A DNA stretch of 64,000 bases from Methylobacterium segetis (GCF_004348265.1 NZ_SMNT01000001.1:62001-126000), one strand, 5' to 3'. Numbered from the stretch's first letter, positions 45,384-54,292 are shown. Translations and numbers: made by a program. Notes: generated by a model not told the origin, from the letters alone.

Positions 45384-46919
45384 TCAGGCGGCCCGCGGCG
45401 TCCCGACCGTCCGGAGGCTGACGGACGGGGTGACGGGCTCCGCCCGATAGGCCGGCGCCTGCTTGAGGAGCTCTGCGTAGACCGGCGGGCGCAGTGGCGC
45501 GAACGCGGCCGTGACGGGATTGGCCTCGCGGGTCCGCACGCCGATATCGCCGAGTAGGGCCGAGAAGTGGTGGTTGTGGTAAGGCGCGATGCACAAGCCC
45601 CCATAGGATTTGGCGGAGGGGCGCTCGGTGCGCCGCCATTCGAGCGAGCGCGCGATGCCTGCTTCCATCTGCGCCCGGCTCGGCTGGCGCGCGAGCTTGC
45701 CGTCCATGAACCGCACCAGCCAATTGGCGCCGAGTTCGGCCGAGAGGTTGGTGGCAAAGCTCGAGTTGAAGCCGACGAAGCCGAGATCGGGCAGATCCGG
45801 GTTCACGATCATTCGGTAGAGCTTGTACTGCCCGTCCGTATCGATGAGCTTGGCGCGGTCGGCGGCGTCGAGGATCGGGATTTCCTGACGCCAGCCGGTG
45901 GCCATCACCACGAGGTCCGCCGGCACGCGTTGGCCTCCGGTGAGGACCGCGCTCTTACCCTCGTAGGAGGCGATGGTACCCTGGATCGTCTTGATCTTGC
46001 CCTCGGTGACGAGCTTGTAGAAGCCCGGCGTCTCGACGGCGAGGTTGCAGTGGATGTCGTCCTCGATGCGCGTCTTCGGCAGCAGGCCGTTCTTCTTCAA
46101 CTTGAACTGGGTCTTCAGCAGCGTCTCCAGCGTGCGCCAGTTCGCCCAGATCAGCGGAGCCGCGAACTTCTGCACGAGGCGGCGGACCGGTCCGGCGTTG
46201 AAGGGGAGGAACATCGATTCCGCCGCGCGGCAGTAGAGGATGTTCTTGAAGTTGATCAGCCCGCCGAAGAAGTACGGGATCTTCCAGGCCGGATCGAGGT
46301 AGACCAGCGTCACTCCTTGCGCGCCGTGCTTGACGGCGCTCACCGCCACGTCGGTGGCCGATTTCGAGTAGCCGAGCACGATCACCCGCTTGCCGCGCAC
46401 CGTTTCGGCGTCGGTGTGCTCGCTCGAATGCAGGACCGTCCCGCCCATGGCGCGGAAATCGTCGGCGCCCGGATGGACCGGCTTGTTCTTTTGGCTGAAC
46501 TGACCGGTGCAGAGGGCGACGAAATCGTACGATTCGGTCTGGCTCGCCCCGTCGGCGCCGGCCACCGTCACGTCCCAGCCGCGATCGGAGCGCTTCTTCA
46601 GCGCGCTCACCGACTGCCCGAACCGGATCAGCGGGACGAGGCCGAACCGCTCGGCATAGGCGCGCAGATAGGCGAAGACCTGGCCGCCCGAGGGCCATTC
46701 CGGGTAGTCGTCCGGCATCGGCATCTGGCTGAAGGCGTAGATGCCCTTCGGCGTCTGCGTCTTCACGTCGGGATAGGAGCGCGACGGGTCCCAGACGCCA
46801 CCGAGATCGGGGCCGCGCTCGATCACCGTGACGCTGTGGCCCCGCTCCCTGAACGCCTTGGCGGCGGCGAGCCCGCTGATGCCGGAGCCGATGACGCAGA
46901 CGTTGCGTTGTGTGACCAT
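45384..46919 (-). CDS. flavin-containing monooxygenase (Baeyer-Villiger/FMO type)
   Basis: A 511-residue FAD/NADPH monooxygenase. The ATG at 46919 has GAGGAGGG nine bases upstream and starts MVTQRNVCVIGSGISGLAAA; an upstream in-frame ATG lies in unrelated sequence. FAD site GSGISGLAAAKAFRERGHSV; VIERGPDLGGVWD; the NADPH site is VIVLGYSKSATDVAVSA; an ATG motif is DLVVMATGWRQ. The FMO fingerprint FxGxxxHxxxY is altered (HPGADDFRAMGGTVLHSSEH) but retains the position. Its substrate is unknown; family members insert oxygen in ketones or oxidise N/S centres. It is the last gene facing the AraC regulator; its promoter carries boxes like those of the AraC/cupin promoter. Confidence 0.88.
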   Translation of the reverse strand: MVTQRNVCVIGSGISGLAAAKAFRERGHSVTVIERGPDLGGVWDPSRSYPDVKTQTPKGIYAFSQMPMPDDYPEWPSGGQVFAYLRAYAERFGLVPLIRFGQSVSALKKRSDRGWDVTVAGADGASQTESYDFVALCTGQFSQKNKPVHPGADDFRAMGGTVLHSSEHTDAETVRGKRVIVLGYSKSATDVAVSAVKHGAQGVTLVYLDPAWKIPYFFGGLINFKNILYCRAAESMFLPFNAGPVRRLVQKFAAPLIWANWRTLETLLKTQFKLKKNGLLPKTRIEDDIHCNLAVETPGFYKLVTEGKIKTIQGTIASYEGKSAVLTGGQRVPADLVVMATGWRQEIPILDAADRAKLIDTDGQYKLYRMIVNPDLPDLGFVGFNSSFATNLSAELGANWLVRFMDGKLARQPSRAQMEAGIARSLEWRRTERPSAKSYGGLCIAPYHNHHFSALLGDIGVRTREANPVTAAFAPLRPPVYAELLKQAPAYRAEPVTPSVSLRTVGTPRAA

Positions 46920-46995
46920 GGTCTTGACCCTCCTCGCTGGGCGCCCCTGCGGAGCGTTCCTCATGCGGGAAATGTCACGTCAGCCGGCCCGCCGA

Positions 46996-47033
46996 GCTAT
47001 CCCGAAGACGTCGCGATTATCCGGATCGCGCAG
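46996..47033 (+). promoter_or_regulatory. paired AraC-type boxes upstream of FMO gene
   Basis: GCTATCCC at 46996-47003 and ATTATCCGG at 47016-47024, starting 20 bases apart, then ATCGCGCAG. Spacing and flank equal the 44200-44237 site. Lies 77-114 bases upstream of the FMO start and on the opposite strand orientation relative to that gene. Confidence 0.6.
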
Positions 47034-47131
47034 CAATGCGCCGAACATTCAAATATTCCATCTTTTCGATAGTAGATTTTCCGGATCCGCCGTTGTTGCA
47101 GTGCGCCATGGCTGTGAGCACTTGCAATATA

Positions 47132-47170
47132 TTGGGCAGAGTGCTCGCGCAGAACGCACGCGTTGCCCAA
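47132..47170. other. nested hairpin of unknown role
   Basis: TTGGGCA (47132-47138) pairs with TGCCCAA (47164-47170), and inside it GTGC (47141-47144) pairs with GCAC (47156-47159). It lies between the FMO promoter boxes and the terminator at 47199 in DNA with no gene. Could be part of a small RNA or a regulatory structure; evidence is only the pairing. Confidence 0.3.
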
Positions 47171-47198
47171 GATTTGACTGCGCTCACATCCGACCGAA

Positions 47199-47239
47199 CA
47201 CGAAAAACCCGGCCCCATCGAGGGGCCGGGGTTTTCGTG
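47199..47239 (-). terminator. strong bidirectional terminator after arylformamidase-like gene
   Basis: CACGAAAAACCCGGCCCC pairs with GGGGCCGGGGTTTTCGTG around loop ATCGA (one mismatch). On the minus strand the stem ends in five Ts, on the plus strand in four. It is 45 bases after the stop of the 47284 gene and should end the ligase operon. Confidence 0.85.
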
Positions 47240-47283
47240 ACGGGCGATTCGTGAGCCCTGGATCCTGTTCGCGGCCCCCGACG

Positions 47284-48126
47284 TCAGCAGAGAGCGGCGA
47301 CGGCGCGGGCCAGCGTTCCTCCGGGCTCGCGCAGGCTCAGCGCAATATCGAAATGGTTGTAGCCCGCCATCGCGATCCCCCTCCCGACATGGCCGGCGCC
47401 GGTCCAGGCCCGGAGGTAGCGCTCGGTCTGGTCCTTGAAGGCGTCGCTTTCCAGCCCGCCGACAGAGGCGAGGAGCTGCGCCCGCGACCGCTCGGGAATC
47501 GCGTGGAGCGGGCTGTTGCGGCGGGCGGACTCACGGTCGAGCCGCATCCAGGCGTTGATGTGGGTGTGGATCAGCGGCTCCAGATCCATCAGGCCCGAGA
47601 GCAGCAGCCCGGAGGCCACCGCGTCCTCCGGCACGTCGAAAGCACCTTGCCAGCCGCCGGCCAGCAGCATCCCACCGAGATGGCCGCCCGCGGAGGAGCC
47701 GCCGACATGGATGCGCCGGCCCTTGATCCCGTAGCGGCCGGCCTCGGCATGGAGCCAAGCCAGCGCCACGCGGGTCTGGCGCACGATCTCGTCGAGATCG
47801 ACGGCGGGTGCCAGCGCGTAGTTCATCACCGCCACCGAGACGCCGTTCGGCACGAGGCCGAGCGCCGGGAAGGCGTTATCGTCCTTCGACAGGGCACGCC
47901 AGTAGCCGCCATGAATCCACAGGAAGAGCGGGCTGCCCGGTCCGGCCGGGTAGAGGTCGAGGGTTTGGCTTGAGGCGGAATCGAAGACGAGGTCGGCCAC
48001 CCGCTCCAAGCCGGCAACGGCCTCGGCGCTCGCCGCGACGTAGCGGGCATACTCGGTCTCGAAGCTCGGCACGCTCGCCCGCGCGTCGTACTCCCGGTCC
48101 AGCCTGTCCCGTTCCTCCGGATTCAT
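47284..48126 (-). CDS. alpha/beta hydrolase, arylformamidase (kynurenine formamidase)-like
   Basis: A 280-residue alpha/beta hydrolase. The oxyanion-hole motif is LFLWIHGGYWRAL and the nucleophile elbow is HVGGSSAGGHLGGMLL (Ser in GGSSAGG); the histidine is in AGYNHFDIALSL. HGGYW plus GxSAGGH is typical of the AFMID/arylformamidase group, which hydrolyses N-formylkynurenine or N-formylanthranilate. As last gene of an operon starting with an anthranilate-CoA ligase, an amidase that produces anthranilate fits well. The start ATG 48126 is 4 bases after the RidA stop, so it is co-transcribed. General esterase activity remains possible. Confidence 0.8.
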   Translation of the reverse strand: MNPEERDRLDREYDARASVPSFETEYARYVAASAEAVAGLERVADLVFDSASSQTLDLYPAGPGSPLFLWIHGGYWRALSKDDNAFPALGLVPNGVSVAVMNYALAPAVDLDEIVRQTRVALAWLHAEAGRYGIKGRRIHVGGSSAGGHLGGMLLAGGWQGAFDVPEDAVASGLLLSGLMDLEPLIHTHINAWMRLDRESARRNSPLHAIPERSRAQLLASVGGLESDAFKDQTERYLRAWTGAGHVGRGIAMAGYNHFDIALSLREPGGTLARAVAALC

Positions 48127-48130
48127 CGCC

Positions 48131-48553
48131 TCACTCCGGAACGACGGCGGTCGCCTCGATCTCGACGAGCGCCGGCGACTCGACGAGGCGCACCACCTGC
48201 ACGAGCGCCATGGCCGGGAAATGCGCGCCGAACACGTCGCGGTAGACCCCGCCGAGATCGCGGCGGGCTTCGAGATAGGCGTCCATGTCGGTGACATACC
48301 ATGTCAGCCGCACGAGGTGGTGCGGCTCGGCGCCGGCCTCCGCCAGGATCGCCCGGATGTTGCGCAGGGCCTGAAGAACCTGGGCGACGATCCCCTCGGG
48401 AAACCGCTCCTCCCTGTCCCAGCCGACGACGCCACCCGTGACGACGAGCCTGCCGGAAGCGGCCATGCCGTTGGCGTAGCCGCGGGGCGCCGGCCAGCCG
48501 GCGGGTTGTAGGATGGCGGCGCCTTGAGGCCGGATGTCTGTCATGATGCTCAC
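48131..48553 (-). CDS. RidA/YjgF-family enamine/imine deaminase
   Basis: A 140-residue RidA-family protein (usual length about 130). It has GRLVVTGGVVGWD, QALRNIRAILAEAGA, HHLVRLTWYVTD and FPAMALVQVVRLVESPALVE followed by IEATAV, the classic fold including the V-x-R ligand Arg equivalent. The GTG at 48553 overlaps the thioesterase stop and has GGAG seven bases upstream; ATG 48544 is an alternative. RidA enzymes hydrolyse reactive enamines/imines to ketones. In the 2-aminobenzoyl-CoA pathway the reduced product is an enamine (2-amino-5-oxocyclohexenecarboxyl-CoA), so this protein could remove its amino group. That role is inference from context. Confidence 0.9.
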   Translation of the reverse strand: MSIMTDIRPQGAAILQPAGWPAPRGYANGMAASGRLVVTGGVVGWDREERFPEGIVAQVLQALRNIRAILAEAGAEPHHLVRLTWYVTDMDAYLEARRDLGGVYRDVFGAHFPAMALVQVVRLVESPALVEIEATAVVPE

Positions 48554-49041
48554 GGTGTGTCTCCGGATGCTGTCTGAAGGCTTTGGGCGTCGCGGTAGCG
48601 CTCGGCCTCAGCCCGTAGGTCGCCGGGAAGGGGAAGCGCGCGGCGCTCGGCGAGCGACGTGGTGACGATGACGAGGCGGGCGGCGATCACGGGCGCCTCG
48701 CCTCGAAACCCGGTCAGCGCGAGGTCGAGCGAGGCGCCGCCGACGCGGGCGACCCGCACGAAGACATCGACGCGGTCGTTCCAGAAGCCGGGGCTGAAAA
48801 AGTCGGACTCGGCGTGTCCATAGCCGAGGCCGATGCCGCGCGTCTGGTGAAAGCCCTGGTAATCGAGCCGAAGCGCCTCGGTGAACCAGTCCTCCACCAC
48901 TCCGTTCAGCAGGTCGAACCAGCGCGGGAAGTAGACGATGCCGGCCGGGTCGCACTGCGAGAAGCGCACGCGCACCGGGGCACTGAACAGGCCGGCCTGA
49001 TCCGCTCGCATCGGCGGCGCCGTGCGGGCCGTCGCGTTCAT
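48550..49041 (-). CDS. 4-hydroxybenzoyl-CoA-type hotdog thioesterase
   Basis: A 163-residue hotdog thioesterase. The catalytic motif is VRFSQCDPAGIVYFPRWFDL (Asp of CDPAGIVY), followed by VVEDWFTEAL and GLGYGHAESDFFSPGFWNDR. This pattern is the 4-hydroxybenzoyl-CoA/benzoyl-CoA thioesterase family, which frees CoA from aromatic thioesters. Start ATG 49041 overlaps the ligase stop by 4 bases. In this operon it may rescue trapped CoA by hydrolysing dead-end aryl-CoA esters such as anthraniloyl-CoA derivatives. Confidence 0.9.
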   Translation of the reverse strand: MNATARTAPPMRADQAGLFSAPVRVRFSQCDPAGIVYFPRWFDLLNGVVEDWFTEALRLDYQGFHQTRGIGLGYGHAESDFFSPGFWNDRVDVFVRVARVGGASLDLALTGFRGEAPVIAARLVIVTTSLAERRALPLPGDLRAEAERYRDAQSLQTASGDTP

Positions 49042-50735
49042 AGCGACACCGCAACGGGTTCGGCCTGCGCGACGGCCTGATCGGCGGCGTGGCGGCGCAA
49101 TTCGAAGCGCTGGATCTTGCCGGAGGCGGTCTTGGGCAGGTTCTCGACGAACGCGACGGCGCGAGGATACTTGTAGGGCGCGATCTCGGCCTTGACGAAG
49201 TCCTGCAACACCTTGGCGGAGACGGCAGTGCCGGGGGCACGGACGACGTAGGCCTTCACGATGGTGCCGCGCTCGGGGTCGGGCGCGCCGACCACGCCGC
49301 ATTCGAGCACGTCGGGATGGCGCAGCAGCGCCGCCTCCACCTCCGGCCCGGAAATGTTATAGCCGGAGGAGACGATCATGTCGTCGCAGCGGGCTTGGTA
49401 CCAGTAGTAGCCGTCCTCATCCATGACGTAACTGTCGCCGGGATAGTTCCAGCCATCGACGACGTAAGTGCTCTGGCGCGGATCGGCGAGGTAGCGGCAG
49501 CCGGTGGGGCCGCGCACGGCCAGCCGACCGACCGTGCCCGGGGGAACCTCGCGGCCGTCCTCGTCCACCACGCGCGCCTCGTAGCCCGGCACCGGGCGGC
49601 CGGTGGCGCCGGGGCGCACCTCCTCCTCTGGCGAGGCGAGGTAGATGTGCAGCATCTCGGTGCCGCCGATGCCGTCGAGCAGCGTCCGGCCGGTGGCGGC
49701 CTTCCAGGCGTCGAAGGTGGCGCGGCTGAGCAACTCGCCCGCCGAGATGCAGCGGCGCAGCGACGAGAGGTCGTAGGCCGCGAGCTTCGATAGGATCGCC
49801 CGGTAGGCGGTCGGCGCGGTGAAGCACACGGTCGCCCGCTCGCGCCCGATCGCCAGCGCCAGATCCTCCGGGCCGGCCCGCTCCAGCACCACCGCCGAGC
49901 CGCCGACCCGCATCGGGAACAGGATGATGGCGAGCCCGAAGGTGAAGGCGAAGGGCGCCGACCCGATGAAGCGGTCTTCAGACCCGACCCGCACCACGTG
50001 GCGGGCATAGGTGTCGCAGATCGCAAGCATGTCGCGGTGAAAGTGCATCGCCCCCTTCGGCTCCCCGGTCGTGCCGGAGGTGAAGGCGATCAGGCAGACG
50101 TCGTCCGAGGCGGTGTCCGCAGCGGTGAAGGCCGGGCTCTCGGCGGCCATCAGGGTTTCGAGCGAATCCGGGCCGCCGCCCCAGTAGACGACGCGCTCCA
50201 GCCCCGGTGCGTGGAGGCGGGCGGCCTCCATCTCTTCGCCGATGGTGTGGTCGCAGAGCGCGAGGGCGATGCGCGCCTTGTTGAGCGGATAGGCGATTTC
50301 CCGCGCCCGCAGCAGCGGCATGGTGGCGACGACGACGCCCCCGGCCTTCAGCACGGCGAGGTAGGTCGCCACCATCATCGGCGTGTTGCCCGAGCGCAGG
50401 AGCACGCGGTTGCCGGGGCGCAGCCCGAGCCGGTTCACCAGCACGTTGGCGATGCGGTTCACCCGCTCGAACAGCTGCCGGTATGTCAGCGATTCGTGCT
50501 CGCCGATCAGGCACAGCGCGTGGCCGCGCCCCTCGGCGATCCAGCGGTCGAGAAGTTGCGTCACGCAGTTCAGGCGGCGCGGATAGCGCAGCTCCGGCAG
50601 CGCGAAGATCAGGTCGGGCCACGATTCGCGCGGAGGGAGATGGTCGCGGGCGAAGCTGTCGGTAGCGTCGGCCGGCTCGGAGGTCGCATCCACAGTGAGG
50701 CCCTCGCGTTCGAGTGCGGGCCGGCCGGACCGCAT
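49038..50735 (-). CDS. 2-aminobenzoate (anthranilate)-CoA ligase, benzoate-CoA ligase family
   Basis: A 565-residue acyl-adenylate ligase. Core motifs are CLIAFTSGTTGEPKGAMHFH (P-loop), LDGIGGTEMLHIY, YWYQARCDDMIVSSGYNISG and KTASGKIQRFEL with the catalytic Lys. The N-terminal DHLPPRESWPDLIFALPEL pattern is typical of 2-aminobenzoate and benzoate-CoA ligases. ATG 50735 is chosen; the upstream in-frame start at 50783 would lie inside the operator palindrome. The gene is divergent from 2-aminobenzoyl-CoA monooxygenase/reductase, which supports anthranilate as substrate; benzoate or salicylate are the main alternatives. First gene of a four-gene overlapping operon. Confidence 0.88.
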   Translation of the reverse strand: MRSGRPALEREGLTVDATSEPADATDSFARDHLPPRESWPDLIFALPELRYPRRLNCVTQLLDRWIAEGRGHALCLIGEHESLTYRQLFERVNRIANVLVNRLGLRPGNRVLLRSGNTPMMVATYLAVLKAGGVVVATMPLLRAREIAYPLNKARIALALCDHTIGEEMEAARLHAPGLERVVYWGGGPDSLETLMAAESPAFTAADTASDDVCLIAFTSGTTGEPKGAMHFHRDMLAICDTYARHVVRVGSEDRFIGSAPFAFTFGLAIILFPMRVGGSAVVLERAGPEDLALAIGRERATVCFTAPTAYRAILSKLAAYDLSSLRRCISAGELLSRATFDAWKAATGRTLLDGIGGTEMLHIYLASPEEEVRPGATGRPVPGYEARVVDEDGREVPPGTVGRLAVRGPTGCRYLADPRQSTYVVDGWNYPGDSYVMDEDGYYWYQARCDDMIVSSGYNISGPEVEAALLRHPDVLECGVVGAPDPERGTIVKAYVVRAPGTAVSAKVLQDFVKAEIAPYKYPRAVAFVENLPKTASGKIQRFELRRHAADQAVAQAEPVAVSL

Positions 50736-50750
50736 CGCCCGCCGGAATGA

Positions 50751-50801
50751 TTTAGGCTTAAAGCATCTTGCCGGGCGGCGCAAGATGCTTTAAGCCTGAA
50801 A
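50751..50801. promoter_or_regulatory. divergent promoter operator: two palindromes in an 18-bp inverted repeat
   Basis: TTTAGGCTTAAA (50751-50762) and TTTAAGCCTGAAA (50789-50801) are two near-palindromes of one motif. They belong to a perfect 18-bp inverted repeat, 50754-50771 with 50780-50797, around an 8-base centre. It sits between the ligase and the monooxygenase starts. Related palindromes occur at 54366 and 54421. The nearby MarR protein is the likely binder. Confidence 0.75.
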
Positions 50802-50848
50802 CATATTGCGGAAGCCGATCCGCGGGACTGTCTTTCTGGGAGGGTGCG

Positions 50849-53260
50849 ATGGGAGATGTCACCAGCGCGATGGCCGGTTTTTCGGGTCTGCGTCCCGATC
50901 GGGCAGGCCAAAATCCCCTCCGCATCGCCGTCGTCGGCGCGGGTCCCGCAGGGCTCTACCTGTCGATCCTGGTCAAGAAGCGGTTTCCTGACGCGGCGAT
51001 CACCGTCTACGAGCGCAACCGGGCCGACGACACGTTCGGCTTCGGCGTCGTGTTCTCGGATGCAACACTCGACATCTTCGAGCGCTACGACCCCGAGAGC
51101 TACGCCCGCATCACCCAGGAATTCGCCTACTGGGACGACATCGCCATCCATGTGAAAGGCGAAGTCCACCGGATCGGCGGCAACGGCTTCTGCGGCTGCG
51201 CCCGCGCGACGCTGCTCACCATCCTGCAGGAGCGCGCCCGCGCGCTCGGCGTCGAGATGATCTTCCAGACCGAGGCCGACGCGGAGGATCTCGACGGCCA
51301 CGACCTCGTGATCGTCGCCGACGGCATCAACAGCGCCTACCGGCAGCGCCATGCCGAGCATTTCGGCACGACCGTCGATCTGCGCCCGAACCGCTTCGTC
51401 TGGATGGGCTCGACCCGGCCGCTCGACGCCTTCACCTTCCTGTTCCGCGAGACGGAATGGGGCCCGTTCATCGCCCATGCCTACCAGTACGAGCGCGGGC
51501 GCTCGACCTGGGTGTTCGAGACCGATCCCGACACCTTCGAGCGGGCGGGGCTGGGGCAGCTCGACGAGGCGGGCTCGGCCGCCTTCATGAAGCGCGTCTT
51601 CGCCGATGTCCTCGGCGAGCACGAGGTGCTCACCAACCGCTCGATCTGGCGGCAATTCCCGATGATCCGCAACGCCCGCTGGGTGCGCGGCAACCGGGTG
51701 CTGCTCGGCGACGCCAAGGCCACCGCGCATTTCTCGATCGGCTCCGGCACCAAGCTCGCTATGGAGGACGCCATCGCCCTCTACGAGGCGCTGGTGGCCG
51801 AGGTCGAGGTGCCAGCGGCGCTTGCCCGGTTCGAGAAGGGGCGGCGCGAGGAGGTGGAGAAGATCCAGCACGCGGCCGACGTCTCGCTCGTCTGGTTCGA
51901 GCACGTGGCGCGCTACCTCGATTTCGAGCCGGTGCAGTTCGCCTTCGGGGCGATGACCCGGGCCAAGGCGATCACCTACGACAACCTGCGCCTGCGCGCG
52001 CCCGGCTTCGTCGCGCAGATGGACCGCGCCTTTGCCGAAAGCGTCCGGAAGGACGGGTTCGACGTCTCTCTCGACAAGCCGGCCGCACCGATGTTCCAGC
52101 CGCTGCGCTTGCGTGAGATGGTGATCCCCAACCGCGTGGCGATGTCGCCGATGTGCCTATACTCGGCGGAAGATGGCCTGCCGAACGACTTTCACCTCGT
52201 CCATTACGGCGCGCGCGCCATCGGCGGGCCCGGCCTGATGTTCACCGAGATGACCTGCGTCTCGCGCGACGCCCGCATCACCCCGGGCTGCGCGGGCCTT
52301 TGGAACGACGAACAGGAAGCGGCCTGGGCCCGTATCGTCGATTTCGTCCACGCCAACGCGGCGACCCGATTCTGCCTCCAACTCGGCCATGCCGGGCGAA
52401 AGGGCGCCACCAAGCTGATGTGGGAGGGCATCGACCGGCCGCTCGAATCGGACGGCTGGGAGGTGATGTCGGCCTCAGCGATCCCCTACTTCCCCGACAG
52501 CACCGTGCCGCGCGAGATGGACCGCGCCGACATGGACGCGGTCGTCACCGACTTCGTCCTGGCGACGCAGCGGGCCGAGCGGGCCGGCTTCGATATGCTG
52601 GAGTTGCACTGCGCCCACGGCTACCTGCTGGCGAGCTTCCTCTCGCCGCTGACCAACCACCGCAAGGACGCCTATGGCGGGTGCATCGAGAGCCGCCTGC
52701 GCTTTCCCCTCGAGGTCTTTTCCGCGATGCGGGCGGTTTGGCCCGCGCACAAGCCGATGTCGGTGCGCGTCTCGGCGACGGACTGGGCCGAAGGCGGCCT
52801 CAGCCCGGAGGATTCGGTGGCGATCGCCAGCGCCTTCCGCGAGGCCGGCGTCGATCTCGTCGACGTCTCCACCGGCCAGACCGCCACGGTCTCGCGCCCG
52901 CTCTACGGACGGATGTTCCAGACGCCGTTCGCCGAGCGCATCCGCAACGAGGCCGGCACCGCCACGATGTGCGTGGGCAACATCACGACGCCCGACCAGA
53001 TCAACACCATCCTGGCGGCGGGCCGGGCGGACATCGTGGCGCTCGGCCGACCGCATCTCACCGATCCCGGCTTCACCCTGCGCGCCGCCGCCTGGTACGG
53101 CGCGGACGGCATCCACTGCCCGCCGCAATACGCGCCGGGCAAGGACCAGATCTTCCGCAATTCCGTTCGCGACCGGGCGGACCTGGAGGATCTCAGGCTT
53201 CGCGGACGGCCCAAGACCCGCGCGGAGCTGCGGGCGCCCGCCGTGGAGGACATGCGTTGA
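50849..53260 (+). CDS. 2-aminobenzoyl-CoA monooxygenase/reductase (bifunctional, salicylyl-CoA 5-hydroxylase-like)
   Basis: An 803-residue fusion. The first half is an FAD monooxygenase: [20 protein letters not shown] (near 30-50), [19 protein letters not shown] and [19 protein letters not shown]. From about residue 415 an Old Yellow Enzyme-type FMN domain follows: [33 protein letters not shown] segment, [28 protein letters not shown] and [11 protein letters not shown], ending [15 protein letters not shown]. This domain order is the hallmark of 2-aminobenzoyl-CoA monooxygenase/reductase, which hydroxylates and then reduces the ring, and of salicylyl-CoA 5-hydroxylase. ATG 50849 follows GGGAGGG. 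The companion CoA ligase, RidA and thioesterase favour the anthranilate pathway. Confidence 0.9.
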   Translation: MGDVTSAMAGFSGLRPDRAGQNPLRIAVVGAGPAGLYLSILVKKRFPDAAITVYERNRADDTFGFGVVFSDATLDIFERYDPESYARITQEFAYWDDIAIHVKGEVHRIGGNGFCGCARATLLTILQERARALGVEMIFQTEADAEDLDGHDLVIVADGINSAYRQRHAEHFGTTVDLRPNRFVWMGSTRPLDAFTFLFRETEWGPFIAHAYQYERGRSTWVFETDPDTFERAGLGQLDEAGSAAFMKRVFADVLGEHEVLTNRSIWRQFPMIRNARWVRGNRVLLGDAKATAHFSIGSGTKLAMEDAIALYEALVAEVEVPAALARFEKGRREEVEKIQHAADVSLVWFEHVARYLDFEPVQFAFGAMTRAKAITYDNLRLRAPGFVAQMDRAFAESVRKDGFDVSLDKPAAPMFQPLRLREMVIPNRVAMSPMCLYSAEDGLPNDFHLVHYGARAIGGPGLMFTEMTCVSRDARITPGCAGLWNDEQEAAWARIVDFVHANAATRFCLQLGHAGRKGATKLMWEGIDRPLESDGWEVMSASAIPYFPDSTVPREMDRADMDAVVTDFVLATQRAERAGFDMLELHCAHGYLLASFLSPLTNHRKDAYGGCIESRLRFPLEVFSAMRAVWPAHKPMSVRVSATDWAEGGLSPEDSVAIASAFREAGVDLVDVSTGQTATVSRPLYGRMFQTPFAERIRNEAGTATMCVGNITTPDQINTILAAGRADIVALGRPHLTDPGFTLRAAAWYGADGIHCPPQYAPGKDQIFRNSVRDRADLEDLRLRGRPKTRAELRAPAVEDMR

Positions 53261-53268
53261 GCGGAAGC

Positions 53269-53862
53269 GTGGCCGCCCGCATTTGCGTTGGCCTGCGAAA
53301 TCGGGCTGATGACGCCCGGGGCGACGCGTGGGCCGGGGTTTGGGATTTGGGCGAGGAGGACAGGGGCGCTCCGGTCGAGGCGGAAGGGCGGGACACGCGC
53401 ACGGCCGTGCGGGCGTGGCTGCGCCTCCTCACCTGCACGACGCTGATCGAGAACGAGATCCGGTCGCGCCTGCGCGAGCAGTTCGACTTCACCCTGCCGC
53501 GCTTCGACCTGCTCGCCCAGCTCGACAAGGCCGAGGACGGGCTCGTCCTCGGCGAGGCCTCGAAGCTGCTGATGGTCTCGGCCGGCAACGTCACGGCGGT
53601 GGTCGAGAAGCTGCTCGCCAGCGGCTACATCACCCGCCAGCCCTCGCCGACGGACCGCCGCGTCCAGATCATCCGCCTGACGCATGCGGGCCGCGCCGCC
53701 TTCCGCACCATGGCGGAGGCGCATCACGGCTGGGTCGAGGAGCTGTTCGCCGGCCTCTCGGACGACGAGACCACGACGCTGACGGATAGCCTCGCCCGCC
53801 TCAAGCGCTCGGCGCAAAGCCGGATCGAGCCGCGCGAGCCCTCTCGGCGCCGGGGCGCCTGA
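53269..53862 (+). CDS. MarR-family transcriptional regulator
   Basis: A winged-helix MarR regulator. The core (about the last 150 residues) is RAWLRLLTCTTLIENEIRSR, then FTLPRFDLLAQLDKAEDGL, LGEASKLLMVSAGNVTAVVE and LLASGYITRQPSPTDRRVQI with the DxR wing. The start is uncertain: GTG 53269 is the first candidate after the monooxygenase stop (8 bases), but the 45 N-terminal residues do not look like the family, so GTG 53407 is possible. Its position behind the monooxygenase and the four matching palindromes in the two catabolic promoters suggest it is a repressor released by an aromatic-CoA or acid ligand. Confidence 0.88.
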   Translation: MAARICVGLRNRADDARGDAWAGVWDLGEEDRGAPVEAEGRDTRTAVRAWLRLLTCTTLIENEIRSRLREQFDFTLPRFDLLAQLDKAEDGLVLGEASKLLMVSAGNVTAVVEKLLASGYITRQPSPTDRRVQIIRLTHAGRAAFRTMAEAHHGWVEELFAGLSDDETTTLTDSLARLKRSAQSRIEPREPSRRRGA

Positions 53863-53893
53863 GCCCGGGGAGGCGGAGGCCGTCTTTCAAGCC

Positions 53894-54292
53894 TCACGCC
53901 AGCGGCCGCGAGCGCCCGTCCTCGTCGAGCGCAACGGACACGAACAGGGCCTCCACCACCCGCCGCGGCTGACCGCCCGAGGGCAGCGCGGCGAAGCCGT
54001 CGAGCTTGAGCCGCATCGAGCTGCGGCCGACCGACTCGACCTGTCCGTAGATCGAAAACTCCTCCCCCACCTTGAGCGCCGCGACGAAGCGCAGGTTCTC
54101 GACGGCGACTGTCGCGCAGGGGCCTTGCGCCCGCCGCATCCCGAGGAGCCCGGCCGCCTTGTCGAGCTCGGCCATGATCCAGCCGCCGAACACGCCGCCG
54201 TTGAGATTCGCCTCCGACGGTAGGGTCAAGGTGCGCAGGAGCGGCAGGGACGCCGAGGGCTCCGCCGTGTCGCTCGCCGGTATCTGGCCCAT
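53894..54292 (-). CDS. acyl-CoA thioesterase (YciA/ACOT hotdog type)
   Basis: A 132-residue hotdog protein with LTLPSEANLNGGVFGGWIMA, then ELDKAAGLLGMRRAQG, TVAVENLRFVAALKVGEEF and GQVESVGRSSMRLKL. The N-x-G..GG.I...D pattern is typical of YciA/ACOT short to medium acyl-CoA thioesterases. It is convergent with the MarR gene and divergent from the lactonase operon (177 bases apart), so it may also be regulated by the same promoter region. Substrate unknown. Confidence 0.87.
   Translation of the reverse strand: MGQIPASDTAEPSASLPLLRTLTLPSEANLNGGVFGGWIMAELDKAAGLLGMRRAQGPCATVAVENLRFVAALKVGEEFSIYGQVESVGRSSMRLKLDGFAALPSGGQPRRVVEALFVSVALDEDGRSRPLA

Noticed and set aside
45567..47072. 501-codon plus-strand frame over the FMO gene
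   Set aside because: Antisense of a clear FAD monooxygenase; no family pattern.
47036..47254. 72-codon plus-strand frame
   Set aside because: Runs through the terminator hairpin, lacks a ribosome site and family likeness.
50609..51904. 431-codon minus-strand frame over the monooxygenase/reductase N-terminus
   Set aside because: Antisense shadow; would also cross the divergent promoter palindrome.
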